DNA of 64,000 nt from Burkholderia ambifaria (GTDB lineage Bacteria > Pseudomonadota > Gammaproteobacteria > Burkholderiales > Burkholderiaceae). The stretch spans positions 1 through 64,000 of the forward strand of contig NZ_LKPJ01000013.1 in the NCBI RefSeq assembly GCF_001443045.1, given 5' to 3'. This document shows positions 1-8,997 of this stretch, in pieces (positions within the stretch are counted from its first letter, which is position 1; each line of letters opens with the position of its first letter). Under the pieces are notes generated by a model. It had not been told where the DNA came from and ran no database searches. It worked only from the letters and a program-made list of their open reading frames with translations. The position numbers and the translations under genes are program-made.

Positions 1-87
1 CAGCATTTCAAGCTGACGATGCTGGCGAGCAATCTGACTCGAATGGCGCGAATGCTGACGGTGGTGCCGCAAGGAGCGGTGCAATGA
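1..87 (+). CDS. C-terminal end of a probable transposase (partial)
   Basis: Frame 1 is open from the window edge to a TGA at 85-87 and gives 28 residues (the tail contains NLTRMARML). Basic and leucine/methionine-rich tails of this kind are typical of DDE transposases, and the IS-like terminal repeat about 150 bp downstream supports the assignment. No catalytic residues are visible because the body of the gene is outside the window. The call rests on context plus tail resemblance and is tentative. Confidence 0.45.
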   Translation, partial: QHFKLTMLASNLTRMARMLTVVPQGAVQ

Positions 88-244
88 GCTGCCCAAGCGC
101 GGCCGTCGCACGGCAACGCGTCGGCTGGACCGCTCGCGAACGGTCCAGCGTCGGCGATTCGTTGGCAACTCGGCAGCCAAGCGCATACGAAATCCTTTTA
201 AACAGCGCCCCGGTCATCAAAGCGAGGCGCTTTTCAACAGCCTG
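1..244 (+). mobile_element. Right end of an insertion sequence (partial)
   Basis: The window opens inside an apparent transposase C-terminus that stops at 87. About 150 bp of non-coding DNA follow and end with a sequence whose reverse complement begins CAGGCTGTTGAAAAG. That resembles the terminal inverted repeats of many IS4/IS5/IS1182-type elements. The next four bases, CTAG (245-248), are a plausible target duplication and contain the stop codon of the adjacent minus-strand gene. The left end lies outside the window, so family and size cannot be settled. An internal inverted repeat (GGACCG...CGGTCC, about 127-146) is also present. Confidence 0.6.
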
Positions 245-1860
245 CTAGGCCCGATACACCTCGATCCGGTTGCGGCCGCGTTCCTTCGCCACGTACAGCG
301 CCTTGTCGGCGCGCGACAGCGACTGGTACGCACCAAAGTCCGACGTCCGCATTGCGTCGATACCGATGCTGACGGTCAGCGCGAGCAGTTGATCCTCGTG
401 CACGAGCCGCGTGTCGGCCGCGCGCTGCTGCACGCGCTGTGCAAGCGCGCACGCCGCGTCGATCCCGGCGTGCGGCAGCACGATCGCGAACTCCTCGCCG
501 CCGACGCGGCCGACGATGCCGTCGGGCCCGATCTCCGCGAGCAGCAGCCGCGCGAAATGACGCAGCGCGCGGTCGCCGAGCGGATGGCCCCAGCGGTCGT
601 TCAGCGCCTTGAAGTGATCGAGGTCGAGCATCAGCACCGCGGCGTCATGACCGGTCGTCCGCACGCTGCGCAACGTGATCTCGCTCTGCCGCATGAACGC
701 GTGGCGGTTCGACAACTGCGTCAGATGGTCGGTCGTCGCCATCCGGTGCAGTTCGGTCTCGATGTGCTTGCGCTCGGTCGCATCCGTGATGAAACCGTGC
801 CAGACCGTGCCACCGTCAGGCATGCGTTGCGGGCGCGCGTCGCCTTCGCGCCAGCGCATCCCCTGGTCCGGCAGCAGCACGCGGTATTCGAGCCGCCACG
901 GTGCCAGTCGCGCGGCCGACCGGGAACCTGGTCGGTCAGGTTCGTGACGAGCGTGACGGACTCGCTCAGCCGGCCGGCGAGCTCGCGCAGCGCGGTGATG
1001 TCCGTGGTCGTGCCGACCATGCGCAGCGCGCGTCCATGACTGTCGCGGGTGATGACCTTGCCGCGGCTGCAGATCCATTTGTAGGTACCGTCCTTGCAGC
1101 GGATGCGGTGCTCGACCGCGTAGCTGTCGGTGCGGCTTTCGAAATGCGCGAGCATCGCGGCCTTCACGTCGGCAACATCGTCCGGGTGCAGCCGTTCGTA
1201 CGCCTCCTCGATGCGGCTCGTCAGCTCGTGCGGCGCATAGCCGAGCAGCGCCTTCCACGCCGCCGAGTAGTGGATCTCGCCGGTTTCCACGTTGCGATCC
1301 CACACGCCGGTGCCGCTTTCGGTCAGCGCCAGCGCGGTCAGCGCGCTGTGCTCCTCGACGACGTGGAGCCGCTCGCGCAGCGCGGCCTGCGCGCTCGCGC
1401 GGCAGATCGCCTGTTCGGCCAGCGTCGCCAGGTCGTACAGGAAAGTACGTTGTGCGGCATCGAGTGTCAGGTCCGTCGTGTCGGCGACACACAGTGCGCC
1501 AAGCGTCGTGCCGTCGGGGGCGACGAGCTCGCACGCCGCGACGACGCGCGGTGCGGCGCTCAACGAACGGCTGGCGCCGGGCGTGACGCATCGTCTGTCG
1601 GCAGTCGTTACGCGCTCGACAGGCGACGGGAAGAATACGGGGTCGAGTGTCGCAGGCAGCGTGCCGTCGGACGCCGCCACGCGCTGCGCGCCGGCTTCAG
1701 CGTGCGTGACGAACGCGCCGGCCGCGCCGAAATGCGCGCGGGCGAGACGGCACACGGTCTCCAGTTCGGGCAACGGCGCAAGCGCCGGTCGATGGGCGGC
1801 GGTGACGGGGGAAGAGCCGGGCGTGTCGCCAGCCCCGGTGGTGAACATACGGAACCGCAT
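245..1860 (-). pseudogene. Diguanylate cyclase (GAF-PAS-PAS-GGDEF), disrupted by a deletion/frameshift
   Basis: From ATG 1860 the protein reads as a GAF-like domain, then a PAS/PAC unit (ending MVGTTTDITALRELAGRL), then the start of a second PAS (LVTNLTDQVPG). At about 905-925 the frame changes. The rest of the second PAC unit (from LAPWRLEYR, through GFITDATERKHIETEL) and a full GGDEF domain are read in another frame to the TAG at 245. The GGDEF part has DHLTQLSNRHAF, the metal-binding FKALNDRWGH and the signature GGEEF, so the cyclase domain itself would be active for c-di-GMP synthesis. About 60 residues of the second PAS core are absent at the junction, which indicates a deletion rather than a single indel. 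The stop codon sits in the CTAG that borders the upstream IS. No single start codon gives the whole protein. Confidence 0.8.
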
Positions 1861-2096
1861 GGTCGAATTCCGCGACGGTCGATTGCGCCGATGATCGGAC
1901 GAATGCCGGGTGGCGCTGCTTGGGGGACTGCAATTGTAAAAATCTTATCGTCGAGAGAAATGCGTGGCAAGCGGGTCGAACCGGCCTTGACGACGGGCGA
2001 TTCAGGTGGCATCGGCGCGATTCGTCCGCCCGTGTCCACCTCGGGCAGACCGTGCATCAAGCGCAGAGCGGCGCGACGAGGCCCGAAACCGTTGGC

Positions 2097-2621
2097 TCAG
2101 CGCGTGACGAACGCCGTGGCGTCATGCGGCGCCGTGCGCGCATGCTTGCGCTGGCGCAGCAGCGCGACGCGGCAATTCTCGCGCGCGGTCTCGCGGCCGT
2201 CGTCGTCGAGCAGCACCAGGTCGCCGCGCATCACGTTGAGCGTGATCACGTCGTCGCCGGGCGCGCCGAGCGTTTCCGGCGTATGCACCGAGCCGGCCGG
2301 CTCCAGCACCGTCGAGCCGGCTTGCGCGATCCAGTCGTACTCGCGGTAGCGCCACGCACCCTGCAACGTATGGACGAATACCTCGCCGTCGTGACGGTGA
2401 CGCGGCAGCGTGCCGCCGGCCGGCATCTTCAGCAGCGCGGTCAGCGTGTCTTCCGCCGCATTGATATGCAGATACTTGATCGCAAGCCCCGGCAGGTCGG
2501 CGCTCATCGGCAGCCACGGCAGCGCGTCGCCGGGCAGGCACGAAATCGGCGGAAGGTCGGTGGCGAGCGGGGCAGACGGCTGCGTCATGGCGGAGGCGGA
2601 GCGGAAACGGGAAGTGCGCAT
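2097..2621 (-). CDS. Cupin-fold protein, 2,4'-dihydroxyacetophenone dioxygenase-like
   Basis: A 174-residue single cupin domain. The metal-binding cupin motif is visible as PRHRHDGEVFVHTLQG, with two His and a Glu at the expected positions, followed by the second cupin motif around GSVHTPET. The family includes dioxygenases cleaving hydroxyacetophenones and ChrR-like metal-binding cupins, so the exact substrate is unknown. The longest start is 2621. ATG 2588 (MTQPSAP) is an alternative, and neither has a strong Shine-Dalgarno sequence. It is divergent from the MarR gene at 2761, with a large palindromic operator at 2709-2746 between them, so control by that regulator is likely. Confidence 0.75.
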   Translation of the reverse strand: MRTSRFRSASAMTQPSAPLATDLPPISCLPGDALPWLPMSADLPGLAIKYLHINAAEDTLTALLKMPAGGTLPRHRHDGEVFVHTLQGAWRYREYDWIAQAGSTVLEPAGSVHTPETLGAPGDDVITLNVMRGDLVLLDDDGRETARENCRVALLRQRKHARTAPHDATAFVTR

Positions 2622-2708
2622 TATCGCAGAGCCTGATCGGGCAGCAGAGCGGGCATAAACGGATCGCCCCGGCCGCCGGAGGCTCGGACACGCATTTTCC
2701 CCACACCG

Positions 2709-2746
2709 ATATATACAGCTTAACTGTACAGTTTTGCTGTATATAT
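2709..2746. promoter_or_regulatory. Nested palindromic operator upstream of the MarR gene
   Basis: The 12-bp perfect palindrome AACTGTACAGTT (2722-2733) shares its centre (2727.5) with outer 11-bp arms ATATATACAGC (2709-2719) and GCTGTATATAT (2736-2746). Only two base pairs of the 38 bp fail to match. It lies 15 bp upstream of the MarR start codon in an unusually AT-rich stretch that also looks like promoter sequence, as expected of an autoregulatory operator. It could also act on the divergent cupin gene. Confidence 0.75.
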
Positions 2747-2760
2747 GCTATCGTGAATTC

Positions 2761-3231
2761 ATGAACACGCCATCCTCGCCCCCGGAAGCACCGCACGTGG
2801 TCGGTCTTGCCGGCGAACTCCGCATCTCGGTCAGCAAGCTCATGCGCCGGATGCGGGAACAAACCCACCCGAACGATCTCACGTCCTCGCAGAAGTCCGT
2901 GCTGCTGCGGCTCGACCGCGACGGCCCCGCGACCGTTTCCGCGCTCGCGCGGGCGGAAAGCGTGCGGCCGCAGTCGATGCGGATGACGGTGGCGACGCTC
3001 GAAGCGATGGGCGCCGTCAGCGGCGCAGCCGATCCGAGCGACGGCCGGCAAACGCTGATCGCGCTCACGCCGGAATTCCGCCGGCGGCTGCAGGCCAACC
3101 GCGCGGCCAAGGACGACTGGCTGTTTCGCGCGCTGCATGCGCAGCTGTCGGCGCAGGAGCAGGCCGAGCTCGCGTCGGCCGTGCAGCTGCTGCAGCGGCT
3201 TGCCGAATTCCAGGACGCGGCGCGCCCGTGA
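2761..3231 (+). CDS. MarR-family transcriptional regulator
   Basis: 156 residues with the typical MarR layout: an N-terminal dimerisation helix, a winged helix (TVSALARAESVRPQSMRMTVATLEAMG as recognition region, then the wing DPSDGRQTLIALT) and a C-terminal helix. ATG 2761 was chosen because it follows the operator at 2709-2746; a TTG codon at 2734 would place the operator inside the gene. Downstream on the same strand are a small membrane protein (3269) and an MFS exporter (3595). The set looks like a MarR-controlled efflux operon, with the inducer probably the exported compound (inference). Confidence 0.88.
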   Translation: MNTPSSPPEAPHVVGLAGELRISVSKLMRRMREQTHPNDLTSSQKSVLLRLDRDGPATVSALARAESVRPQSMRMTVATLEAMGAVSGAADPSDGRQTLIALTPEFRRRLQANRAAKDDWLFRALHAQLSAQEQAELASAVQLLQRLAEFQDAARP

Positions 3232-3268
3232 ACCCGATCGACCCACCCGGCGGGAGGAGCGCCCGAAC

Positions 3269-3598
3269 ATGAACATCCTGCATCTCGTGTCGTATTTTTT
3301 GGGCGGCGCCTTTCTGGCGAATGCCGTTCCGCATCTCGTCAGCGGGTTGCGCGGCGAGCCGTTCCAGACGCCGTTCGCGAATCCGCCCGGCCGCGGGCTG
3401 TCGTCGTCGACGGTGAACGTCGTGTGGGGTGTCGTCAATCTCGCGATCGGCTATGTGCTGCTGCGCCGGGTCGGCGATTTCGACCTCGCGCGCACGGCCG
3501 ACGCGGCCGCGCTCGGCCTTGGCGTGCTGGCGCTCGGCCTGTTTCTCGCGCGGCACTTCGGCGCGCTGCACGGCGGCAACGCGCCGCGGCGGCCATGA
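3269..3598 (+). CDS. Small membrane protein in the MarR-MFS operon
   Basis: A 109-residue hydrophobic protein with about three predicted membrane segments: LVSYFLGGAFLANAVPHLV at residues 5-23, VNVVWGVVNLAIGYVLL near the middle, and ALGLGVLALGLFLARHF near the end. A GGAGG-type ribosome site precedes ATG 3269. Its TGA overlaps the ATG of the following MFS gene by 4 bp, which implies translational coupling. No enzymatic motif is visible. It may be an accessory of the exporter, but the function is unknown. Confidence 0.75.
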   Translation: MNILHLVSYFLGGAFLANAVPHLVSGLRGEPFQTPFANPPGRGLSSSTVNVVWGVVNLAIGYVLLRRVGDFDLARTADAAALGLGVLALGLFLARHFGALHGGNAPRRP

Positions 3599-4842
3599 GC
3601 GTGCCGGCCGCGGGCGTGTTCCGCTCGCTGCGCAGCTTCAACTACCGCGTGTGGGCGGCCGGCGCGCTGGTGTCCAACGTCGGCACGTGGATCCAGCGCA
3701 CCGCGCAGGACTGGCTGGTGCTCACGCAGCTCACGCACCACGACGCGTCGGCGGTCGGTATCGTGATGTCCCTGCAGTTCGGCCCGCAGCTCCTGCTGCT
3801 GCCGTGGACCGGCTATGCGGCCGACCGCTTCAATCAGCGCCGGCTGCTGATGACGACGCAGGCCCTGATGGGCGGGCTCGCGCTCGCGCTGGGGCTGTTG
3901 ACGGTCACGGGCATCGTGCAGCTGTGGCACGTCTACCTGTTCGCGTTCCTGTTCGGCTGCGCATCGGCGTTCGACGCACCGGTGCGGCAAACCTTCGTCG
4001 CGGAGCTGGTCGGCGACCGCGAGCTCGCGAACGCCGTCGCGCTCAATTCGACGTCGTTCAACGCGGCGCGGATGATCGGGCCGGCCGTGGCCGGCTTCAT
4101 CATCGCGTCGGTCGGCACGGGCTGGGCGTTCGTGCTCAACGGCATCAGCTTCGTCGCGGTGCTCGCGTCGCTGTCGCTGCTGCGCGCCGACGAACTGCGC
4201 GAGAACACGCGCGCCGGCCATGCGCGCGGAAGCCTGCTCGACGGGTTCCGCTACGTCTGGCATCGCTCGGACCTGAAAGCGACGCTCGTGATGCTGTTCC
4301 TGATCGGCACGTTCGGGCTGAATTTCCCGCTGTTCATCTCGACGATGGCGGCCGGCGTGTTCCACGTCGATGCGCGCGGCTTCGGCATCCTGTCGTCGAT
4401 GATGGCGGTCGGCACGATCTCGGGCGCGTTGCTCGCGGCGCGCCGCGAACGGCCGCTGTTCCGGCACTTGTGGATCGGCGCGGCGACGTTCGGGATCGGC
4501 TGCACGCTCGGCGCGCTCGCGCCAAGCTACTGGCTGTTCGCGGCGGCGCTCGTGCTGACCGGGATCGCCGCGATGACCTTCACCACGTCGACCAATGCGC
4601 TGATGCAGCTGTCGACCGAGCCGGCGATGCGCGGGCGCGTGATGGCGCTGCGGCTCGCGGTTGCGTTCGGCGGCACGCCGATCGGCGCGCCGGTGGCGGG
4701 CTGGGTCGCGAACCATCTCGGCCCGCGCTGGGCGCTCGGCGTCGGCGCGGCGTCCGGGTTCGCAGCCGCGCTGGTCGCCGTGTATTTCCTGATGCGGGTG
4801 CGGCGGCAGTCGCATCCCGACGGCGGCGCAGGCGAAGCCTGA
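3595..4842 (+). CDS. MFS transporter, EntS-like exporter
   Basis: A 415-residue major facilitator with about 12 membrane segments and N-terminal features of the enterobactin-exporter-like (EntS/MFS_3) group: FRSLRSFNYRVWAAGALVSNVGTWIQ at the start and the loop 2-3 motif GYAADRFNQRRLL. It should export a small molecule by proton antiport at the inner membrane. It is coupled by a 4-bp overlap to the gene at 3269 and downstream of the MarR gene, so it is likely MarR-regulated drug or aromatic-compound efflux. The substrate cannot be told from sequence. Confidence 0.88.
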   Translation: MSVPAAGVFRSLRSFNYRVWAAGALVSNVGTWIQRTAQDWLVLTQLTHHDASAVGIVMSLQFGPQLLLLPWTGYAADRFNQRRLLMTTQALMGGLALALGLLTVTGIVQLWHVYLFAFLFGCASAFDAPVRQTFVAELVGDRELANAVALNSTSFNAARMIGPAVAGFIIASVGTGWAFVLNGISFVAVLASLSLLRADELRENTRAGHARGSLLDGFRYVWHRSDLKATLVMLFLIGTFGLNFPLFISTMAAGVFHVDARGFGILSSMMAVGTISGALLAARRERPLFRHLWIGAATFGIGCTLGALAPSYWLFAAALVLTGIAAMTFTTSTNALMQLSTEPAMRGRVMALRLAVAFGGTPIGAPVAGWVANHLGPRWALGVGAASGFAAALVAVYFLMRVRRQSHPDGGAGEA

Positions 4843-4848
4843 GCCCGG

Positions 4849-5814
4849 TTACGCGTCGCCGCCGGTGCCGCCCGGTCGCGCCGCCGCATGCGCGGCTTCG
4901 AGGCACGACTGGAACAGCAGCGCCGCCCGCGACGGCCGCGGCGAGCGCCGCAGCAGGCTCACGAACCGGCACCGGTAGTTGAAGCGGTGCGGCGCGATCG
5001 CCTGCATCAATCCCTTGTTTTCGAAGCTTTCCGCGTAATGGTCGGGCAGGAAGCCGAGATAGCGGCCTGACAGGATCAGCGTCGCGATCGATTCCTGGTC
5101 CGATGCGGTCGCGCTGCGCGTGAGCTTCGCGCGATGGCTCAGCTCCATGTTCGGCGAATGAAAGCCGAGGCCGGCGAACGCGTGGTTGCGGATCGTCGTC
5201 CACGTGAGCTTGCCGTGCGGCGCGTCGAAGAGCGGATGCTGGCGGCCGCAGTACAGCAGCATCCGTTCGTCGAACAGTTCCGAATACACGAGGCTGCCCG
5301 AGTTGCGGTGCGCGGGGATGATCCCGACCTGATAGCTGCCGTCGATGATCCCGCGCTCGACCTCGTTGATCGACGCGACGTGCAGGTTCAGCGCGACGTC
5401 CGGGGCTTCGTCGGCGAACTGGCGGATCGCGTCGCCGAGCCGCGCGTTCGGGTTGGTGGCCGTCTTGTCGAACACCGCGACATGCAGTTCTCCGCCCATC
5501 TTGTCGTGAATGCCGTCGACCCTGCTGCGAAACGCTTCCATCGACGCGAGCAGCCGCAGGGTTTCCTCATACACCGTCTGCCCCTCGGCGGTCAGCGTGA
5601 AGCCCGCGCGGCCGCGCCGGCACAGCACGAGGCCGAGGCGCGTTTCCAGATCCTTCACGTGGCGGCTGATCGTCGAGATGCCGATATTCAGTTCCAGCTC
5701 GGCCGCCGCCATCCCGCCGCATTGCACGACCCCCTTGAAGACCCGCAGCAGGCGGAGATCCATGTCGCTGAGCTGCCCGAGCAGCGCGCGGCTCTTCGGT
5801 TTCTTTGCTTGCAT
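4849..5814 (-). CDS. LysR-family transcriptional regulator of the beta-alanine operon
   Basis: 321 residues with an N-terminal LysR HTH (DLRLLRVFKGVVQCGGMAAA to NIGISTISRHVKDLETRLG) and a substrate-binding domain. It is divergent from the aminotransferase gene at 5920 with about 105 bp between them, the usual arrangement for a LysR activator of its neighbour. ATG 5814 (MQAKKPK) is preferred; ATG 5832 adds six residues. The inducer would be beta-alanine or a related omega-amino acid (inference). The N-terminal basic tail before the HTH is a little long for the family. Confidence 0.88.
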   Translation of the reverse strand: MQAKKPKSRALLGQLSDMDLRLLRVFKGVVQCGGMAAAELELNIGISTISRHVKDLETRLGLVLCRRGRAGFTLTAEGQTVYEETLRLLASMEAFRSRVDGIHDKMGGELHVAVFDKTATNPNARLGDAIRQFADEAPDVALNLHVASINEVERGIIDGSYQVGIIPAHRNSGSLVYSELFDERMLLYCGRQHPLFDAPHGKLTWTTIRNHAFAGLGFHSPNMELSHRAKLTRSATASDQESIATLILSGRYLGFLPDHYAESFENKGLMQAIAPHRFNYRCRFVSLLRRSPRPSRAALLFQSCLEAAHAAARPGGTGGDA

Positions 5815-5919
5815 AGTTGCGCAAGTGAACATTGATATTGCGATATTCAAAAGACTAATTGGCGTCCCGACAATGCGCAATATCAACATAAGGAGGAGGG
5901 GCGCGCCGCGCCGACCGAC

Positions 5920-7278
5920 ATGACCGACACCACCATTGCCGCCCAACAGGATCAGACCGCCGTCCGCACCGATGCAGCGTGGCTCGACGCCCACTGGATG
6001 CCATTCACGGCGAACCGCCAGTTCAAGTCCGACCCGCGCATGATCGTGTCGGCCAAGGACGCGTATTACACGGACGGCGAAGGCCGCAAGATCTTCGACG
6101 GCCTGTCGGGCCTGTGGTGCACGGGCCTCGGCCACGGCCGCACGGAAATCACCGAAGCCGTGAGCCGCCAGGTCGCGCAGCTCGACTACGCGCCGGCATT
6201 CCAGTTCGGCCATCCGAAGTCGTTCGAGCTCGCGAACAAGATCAAGGACCTGACGCCGGCCGGCCTCGACTACGTGTTCTTCACGGGCTCGGGCTCCGAA
6301 GCGGCCGACACGTCGCTGAAGATGGCCCGTGCGTACTGGCGCGCGAAGGGCAAGGGCACGAAGACGCGCCTGATCGGCCGCGAGAAGGGCTATCACGGCG
6401 TGAACTTCGGCGGCATTTCGGTCGGCGGGATCGGCGCGAACCGCAAGCTGTTCGGCCAGGGTCTCGACGCCGATTTCCTGCCGCACACGCAACTCGCCGA
6501 GAACAAGTTCTCGCGCGGGATGCCCGAGAACGGCGCCGATCTGGCCGATCGCCTGCTCGACCTGATCACGCTGCACGACGCATCGAACATCGCGGCCGTG
6601 ATCGTCGAGCCGTTCTCCGGTTCGGCGGGCGTGGTCATTCCGCCGAAGGGCTATCTGAAGCGCCTGCGCGATATCTGTACCGCGCACGACATCCTGCTGA
6701 TCTTCGACGAAGTCATCACGGGCTTCGGCCGTGCCGGTGCAATGACGGGTGCCGACGCGTTCGGCGTGACGCCGGACATCATGAATTTCGCGAAACAGGT
6801 GACGAACGGCGTGCAGCCGCTCGGCGGCGTGATCGCGACGAAGGAAATCTACGACACGTTCATGGCCGCGGGCGGCCCCGAGTACATGCTCGAGTTCCCG
6901 CACGGCTACACGTACTCGGCGCACCCGGTCGCCTGCGCGGCCGGCGTCGCGGCGCTCGACCTGCTCGTGAAGGAAGACGCGGTGGCCCGTGTGCGCGACC
7001 TCGCGCCGCATTTCGAGGCGGCCGTGCATGGGCTCAAGGGCCAGCGCCATATCGCGGACATCCGCAACTATGGGCTGGCGGCCGGCCTGACGATCGCGGC
7101 GCTGCCGGGCGAGCCGGCACGGCGCCCGTACGAGATCGCGATGCGCTGCTGGGCGAAGGGCTTCTACGTGCGCTACGGCGGCGACACGATCCAGCTCGCG
7201 CCGCCGTTCATCTCCGAAAAGCGCGAGATCGATAACCTGGTCAACGCGCTGTCCGATGCGCTGAACGAAGTGGACTGA
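5920..7278 (+). CDS. Omega-amino acid (beta-alanine):pyruvate aminotransferase
   Basis: A 452-residue class-III PLP aminotransferase. It moves the amino group of beta-alanine to pyruvate, giving malonate semialdehyde and alanine. Visible are the PLP phosphate-binding GSGSEAADTSLKMARAY, the cofactor-contacting LLIFDEVITGFGRAG and the Schiff-base lysine region NFAKQVTNGVQPLGG. Length and N-terminus (WMPFTANRQFK) match the beta-alanine group. A strong AAGGAGGAGG ribosome site lies upstream. It is followed after 49 bp by the CoA-acylating semialdehyde dehydrogenase that would use its product. Confidence 0.92.
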   Translation: MTDTTIAAQQDQTAVRTDAAWLDAHWMPFTANRQFKSDPRMIVSAKDAYYTDGEGRKIFDGLSGLWCTGLGHGRTEITEAVSRQVAQLDYAPAFQFGHPKSFELANKIKDLTPAGLDYVFFTGSGSEAADTSLKMARAYWRAKGKGTKTRLIGREKGYHGVNFGGISVGGIGANRKLFGQGLDADFLPHTQLAENKFSRGMPENGADLADRLLDLITLHDASNIAAVIVEPFSGSAGVVIPPKGYLKRLRDICTAHDILLIFDEVITGFGRAGAMTGADAFGVTPDIMNFAKQVTNGVQPLGGVIATKEIYDTFMAAGGPEYMLEFPHGYTYSAHPVACAAGVAALDLLVKEDAVARVRDLAPHFEAAVHGLKGQRHIADIRNYGLAAGLTIAALPGEPARRPYEIAMRCWAKGFYVRYGGDTIQLAPPFISEKREIDNLVNALSDALNEVD

Positions 7279-7327
7279 GCCGCGAGCCGCTCCCTGCGAC
7301 AACCGAATTCACGAAAGAGTCTGAACG

Positions 7328-8845
7328 ATGAAACACGACAGCAATGTGACCTCCACCGTCGGCCACCTGATCGACGGCAAGCGCGTCGACGGCGGCAGCC
7401 GCGTCCAGCCGGTGTTCGACCCGGCCACCGGCGAATCGCACAAGAGCGTCGCGCTCGCCGACAAGCTGACCGTCGAAGCCGCGATCGCGTCCGCGCAGGC
7501 CGCGTTCCCGGCATGGCGCAACACGCCGCCGCTGAAGCGCGCCCGTGTGATGAGCCGCTTCAAGACGCTGCTCGAGGAGCACGCGGACGAACTGTGCGCG
7601 CTGATCACCGCCGAGCACGGCAAGGTGCTCGCCGACGCGATGGGCGAACTGCAGCGCGGGATCGAGAACGTCGAATACGCGACCTACGTGCCCGAACTGC
7701 TGAAGGGCGAGCACAGCAAGAACGTCGGCCCTGCGATCGATTCGTGGAGCGAGTTCCAGGCGCTCGGCGTCGCCGCCGGCATCACGCCGTTCAACTTCCC
7801 GGTGATGGTGCCGCTGTGGATGTGGCCGATGGCCGTCGCGTGCGGCAACACGTTCGTGCTGAAGCCGTCCGAGCGCACGCCGTCGTCGACGCTGCGCATG
7901 GCCGAGCTTGCGCTCGAGGCTGGCCTGCCGTCGGGCGTGCTGAACGTCGTGAACGGCGACAAGGAAGCCGTCGACACGATCCTGACCGACCCGCGTGTGA
8001 AGGCGGTGAGCTTCGTCGGCTCGACGCCGATCGCCGAATACATCTACTCGACCGGCTGCGCGCACGGCAAGCGCGTGCAGGCACTCGGCGGCGCGAAGAA
8101 CTTCGCGGTGGTGATGCCCGACGCCGACATCGGCAATGCGGTGAACGCGCTGATGGGCGCCGCGTACGGTTCGTGCGGCGAGCGCTGCATGGCGATCCCG
8201 CTGGTCGTCGCGATCGGCGATGAAACGGGCGACAAGGTGGTCGAAGGCCTGAAGGCCGAGATCGCGAAGATGAAGGTCGGCCCGGGCAACGGTGCCGGCG
8301 TCGACATGGGGCCGCTCGTCACGAAGCAGCATTTCGAGAAGGTGACGAGCTTCGTCGAAGCGGGCGTGGAGGCGGGCGCGACGCTCGTCGTCGACGGCCG
8401 CAGCGTGAAGGTCGACGGCCACGACGGCGGCTACTACCTCGGCCCGTGCCTGTTCGACAACGTGAAGCCCGGCATGCCGATCTACCAGCACGAGATCTTC
8501 GGGCCGGTGCTTGGCGTGATCCGCCTGAAGTCGCTCGACGAGGCGATGGCGCTGATCGACGCGCACGAGTACGGCAACGGCACGTGCCTGTTCACGCGCG
8601 ACGGCGAGGCGGCGCGCTACTTCGGCGACAACATCCAGATCGGCATGGTCGGCATCAACGTGCCGCTGCCGGTGCCGGTCGCGTACCACTCGTTCGGCGG
8701 CTGGAAGCGCTCGCTGTTCGGCGACCTGCATGCGTACGGCCCGGATGCGGTGCGGTTCTACACGAAGCGCAAGACGATCACGCAGCGCTGGCCGTCGGCC
8801 GGCGTGCGCGAAGGGACGGTGTTCAGCTTCCCGTCGAACCGCTGA
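7328..8845 (+). CDS. mmsA: CoA-acylating methylmalonate/malonate-semialdehyde dehydrogenase
   Basis: A 505-residue aldehyde dehydrogenase of the MmsA family, which oxidises malonate semialdehyde (or methylmalonate semialdehyde) with NAD+ and CoA to acetyl-CoA (propionyl-CoA) and CO2. Seen: the NAD-binding GVAAGITPFNFPVMVPLW, SFVGSTPIAEYIYSTG, and the catalytic cysteine in GSCGERCMAIPLVV. MmsA enzymes lack the usual general-base Glu, as here (QALGGAKNFAVVMPDAD). It forms an operon with the aminotransferase at 5920 and completes beta-alanine breakdown. A Rho-independent terminator follows at 8918. Confidence 0.94.
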   Translation: MKHDSNVTSTVGHLIDGKRVDGGSRVQPVFDPATGESHKSVALADKLTVEAAIASAQAAFPAWRNTPPLKRARVMSRFKTLLEEHADELCALITAEHGKVLADAMGELQRGIENVEYATYVPELLKGEHSKNVGPAIDSWSEFQALGVAAGITPFNFPVMVPLWMWPMAVACGNTFVLKPSERTPSSTLRMAELALEAGLPSGVLNVVNGDKEAVDTILTDPRVKAVSFVGSTPIAEYIYSTGCAHGKRVQALGGAKNFAVVMPDADIGNAVNALMGAAYGSCGERCMAIPLVVAIGDETGDKVVEGLKAEIAKMKVGPGNGAGVDMGPLVTKQHFEKVTSFVEAGVEAGATLVVDGRSVKVDGHDGGYYLGPCLFDNVKPGMPIYQHEIFGPVLGVIRLKSLDEAMALIDAHEYGNGTCLFTRDGEAARYFGDNIQIGMVGINVPLPVPVAYHSFGGWKRSLFGDLHAYGPDAVRFYTKRKTITQRWPSAGVREGTVFSFPSNR

Positions 8846-8917
8846 CGCGCGTTCCCGCTGCGCGCGACGCCTGCTTGTCGGCGGGTGTCGTCGTACAGCC
8901 GGCGCAAGGACGCACAG

Positions 8918-8952
8918 GCCCGCTCCGATCGGCGATCGGGGCGGGCTTTTTT
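8918..8952 (+). terminator. Rho-independent terminator after mmsA
   Basis: The arms GCCCGCTCCGAT and ATCGGGGCGGGC (8918-8946, with a CGGCG-type loop) are followed by a run of six T (8947-8952). It lies about 70 bp past the mmsA stop. On the other strand the A run would sit upstream of the stem, so only plus-strand termination is clear. Confidence 0.8.
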
Positions 8953-8997
8953 ACGCGTGCCGCGGCCGTGCCGACACGCAACGCGTGGAAGGCGCGC

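Noticed and set aside
4849..7302. A very long minus-strand open frame that covers the LysR gene and continues antisense through the aminotransferase gene
   Set aside because: Only the LysR part (to 5814) has family motifs; the rest is His/Arg/Ala-rich antisense of a conserved gene, as is common in high-GC DNA.
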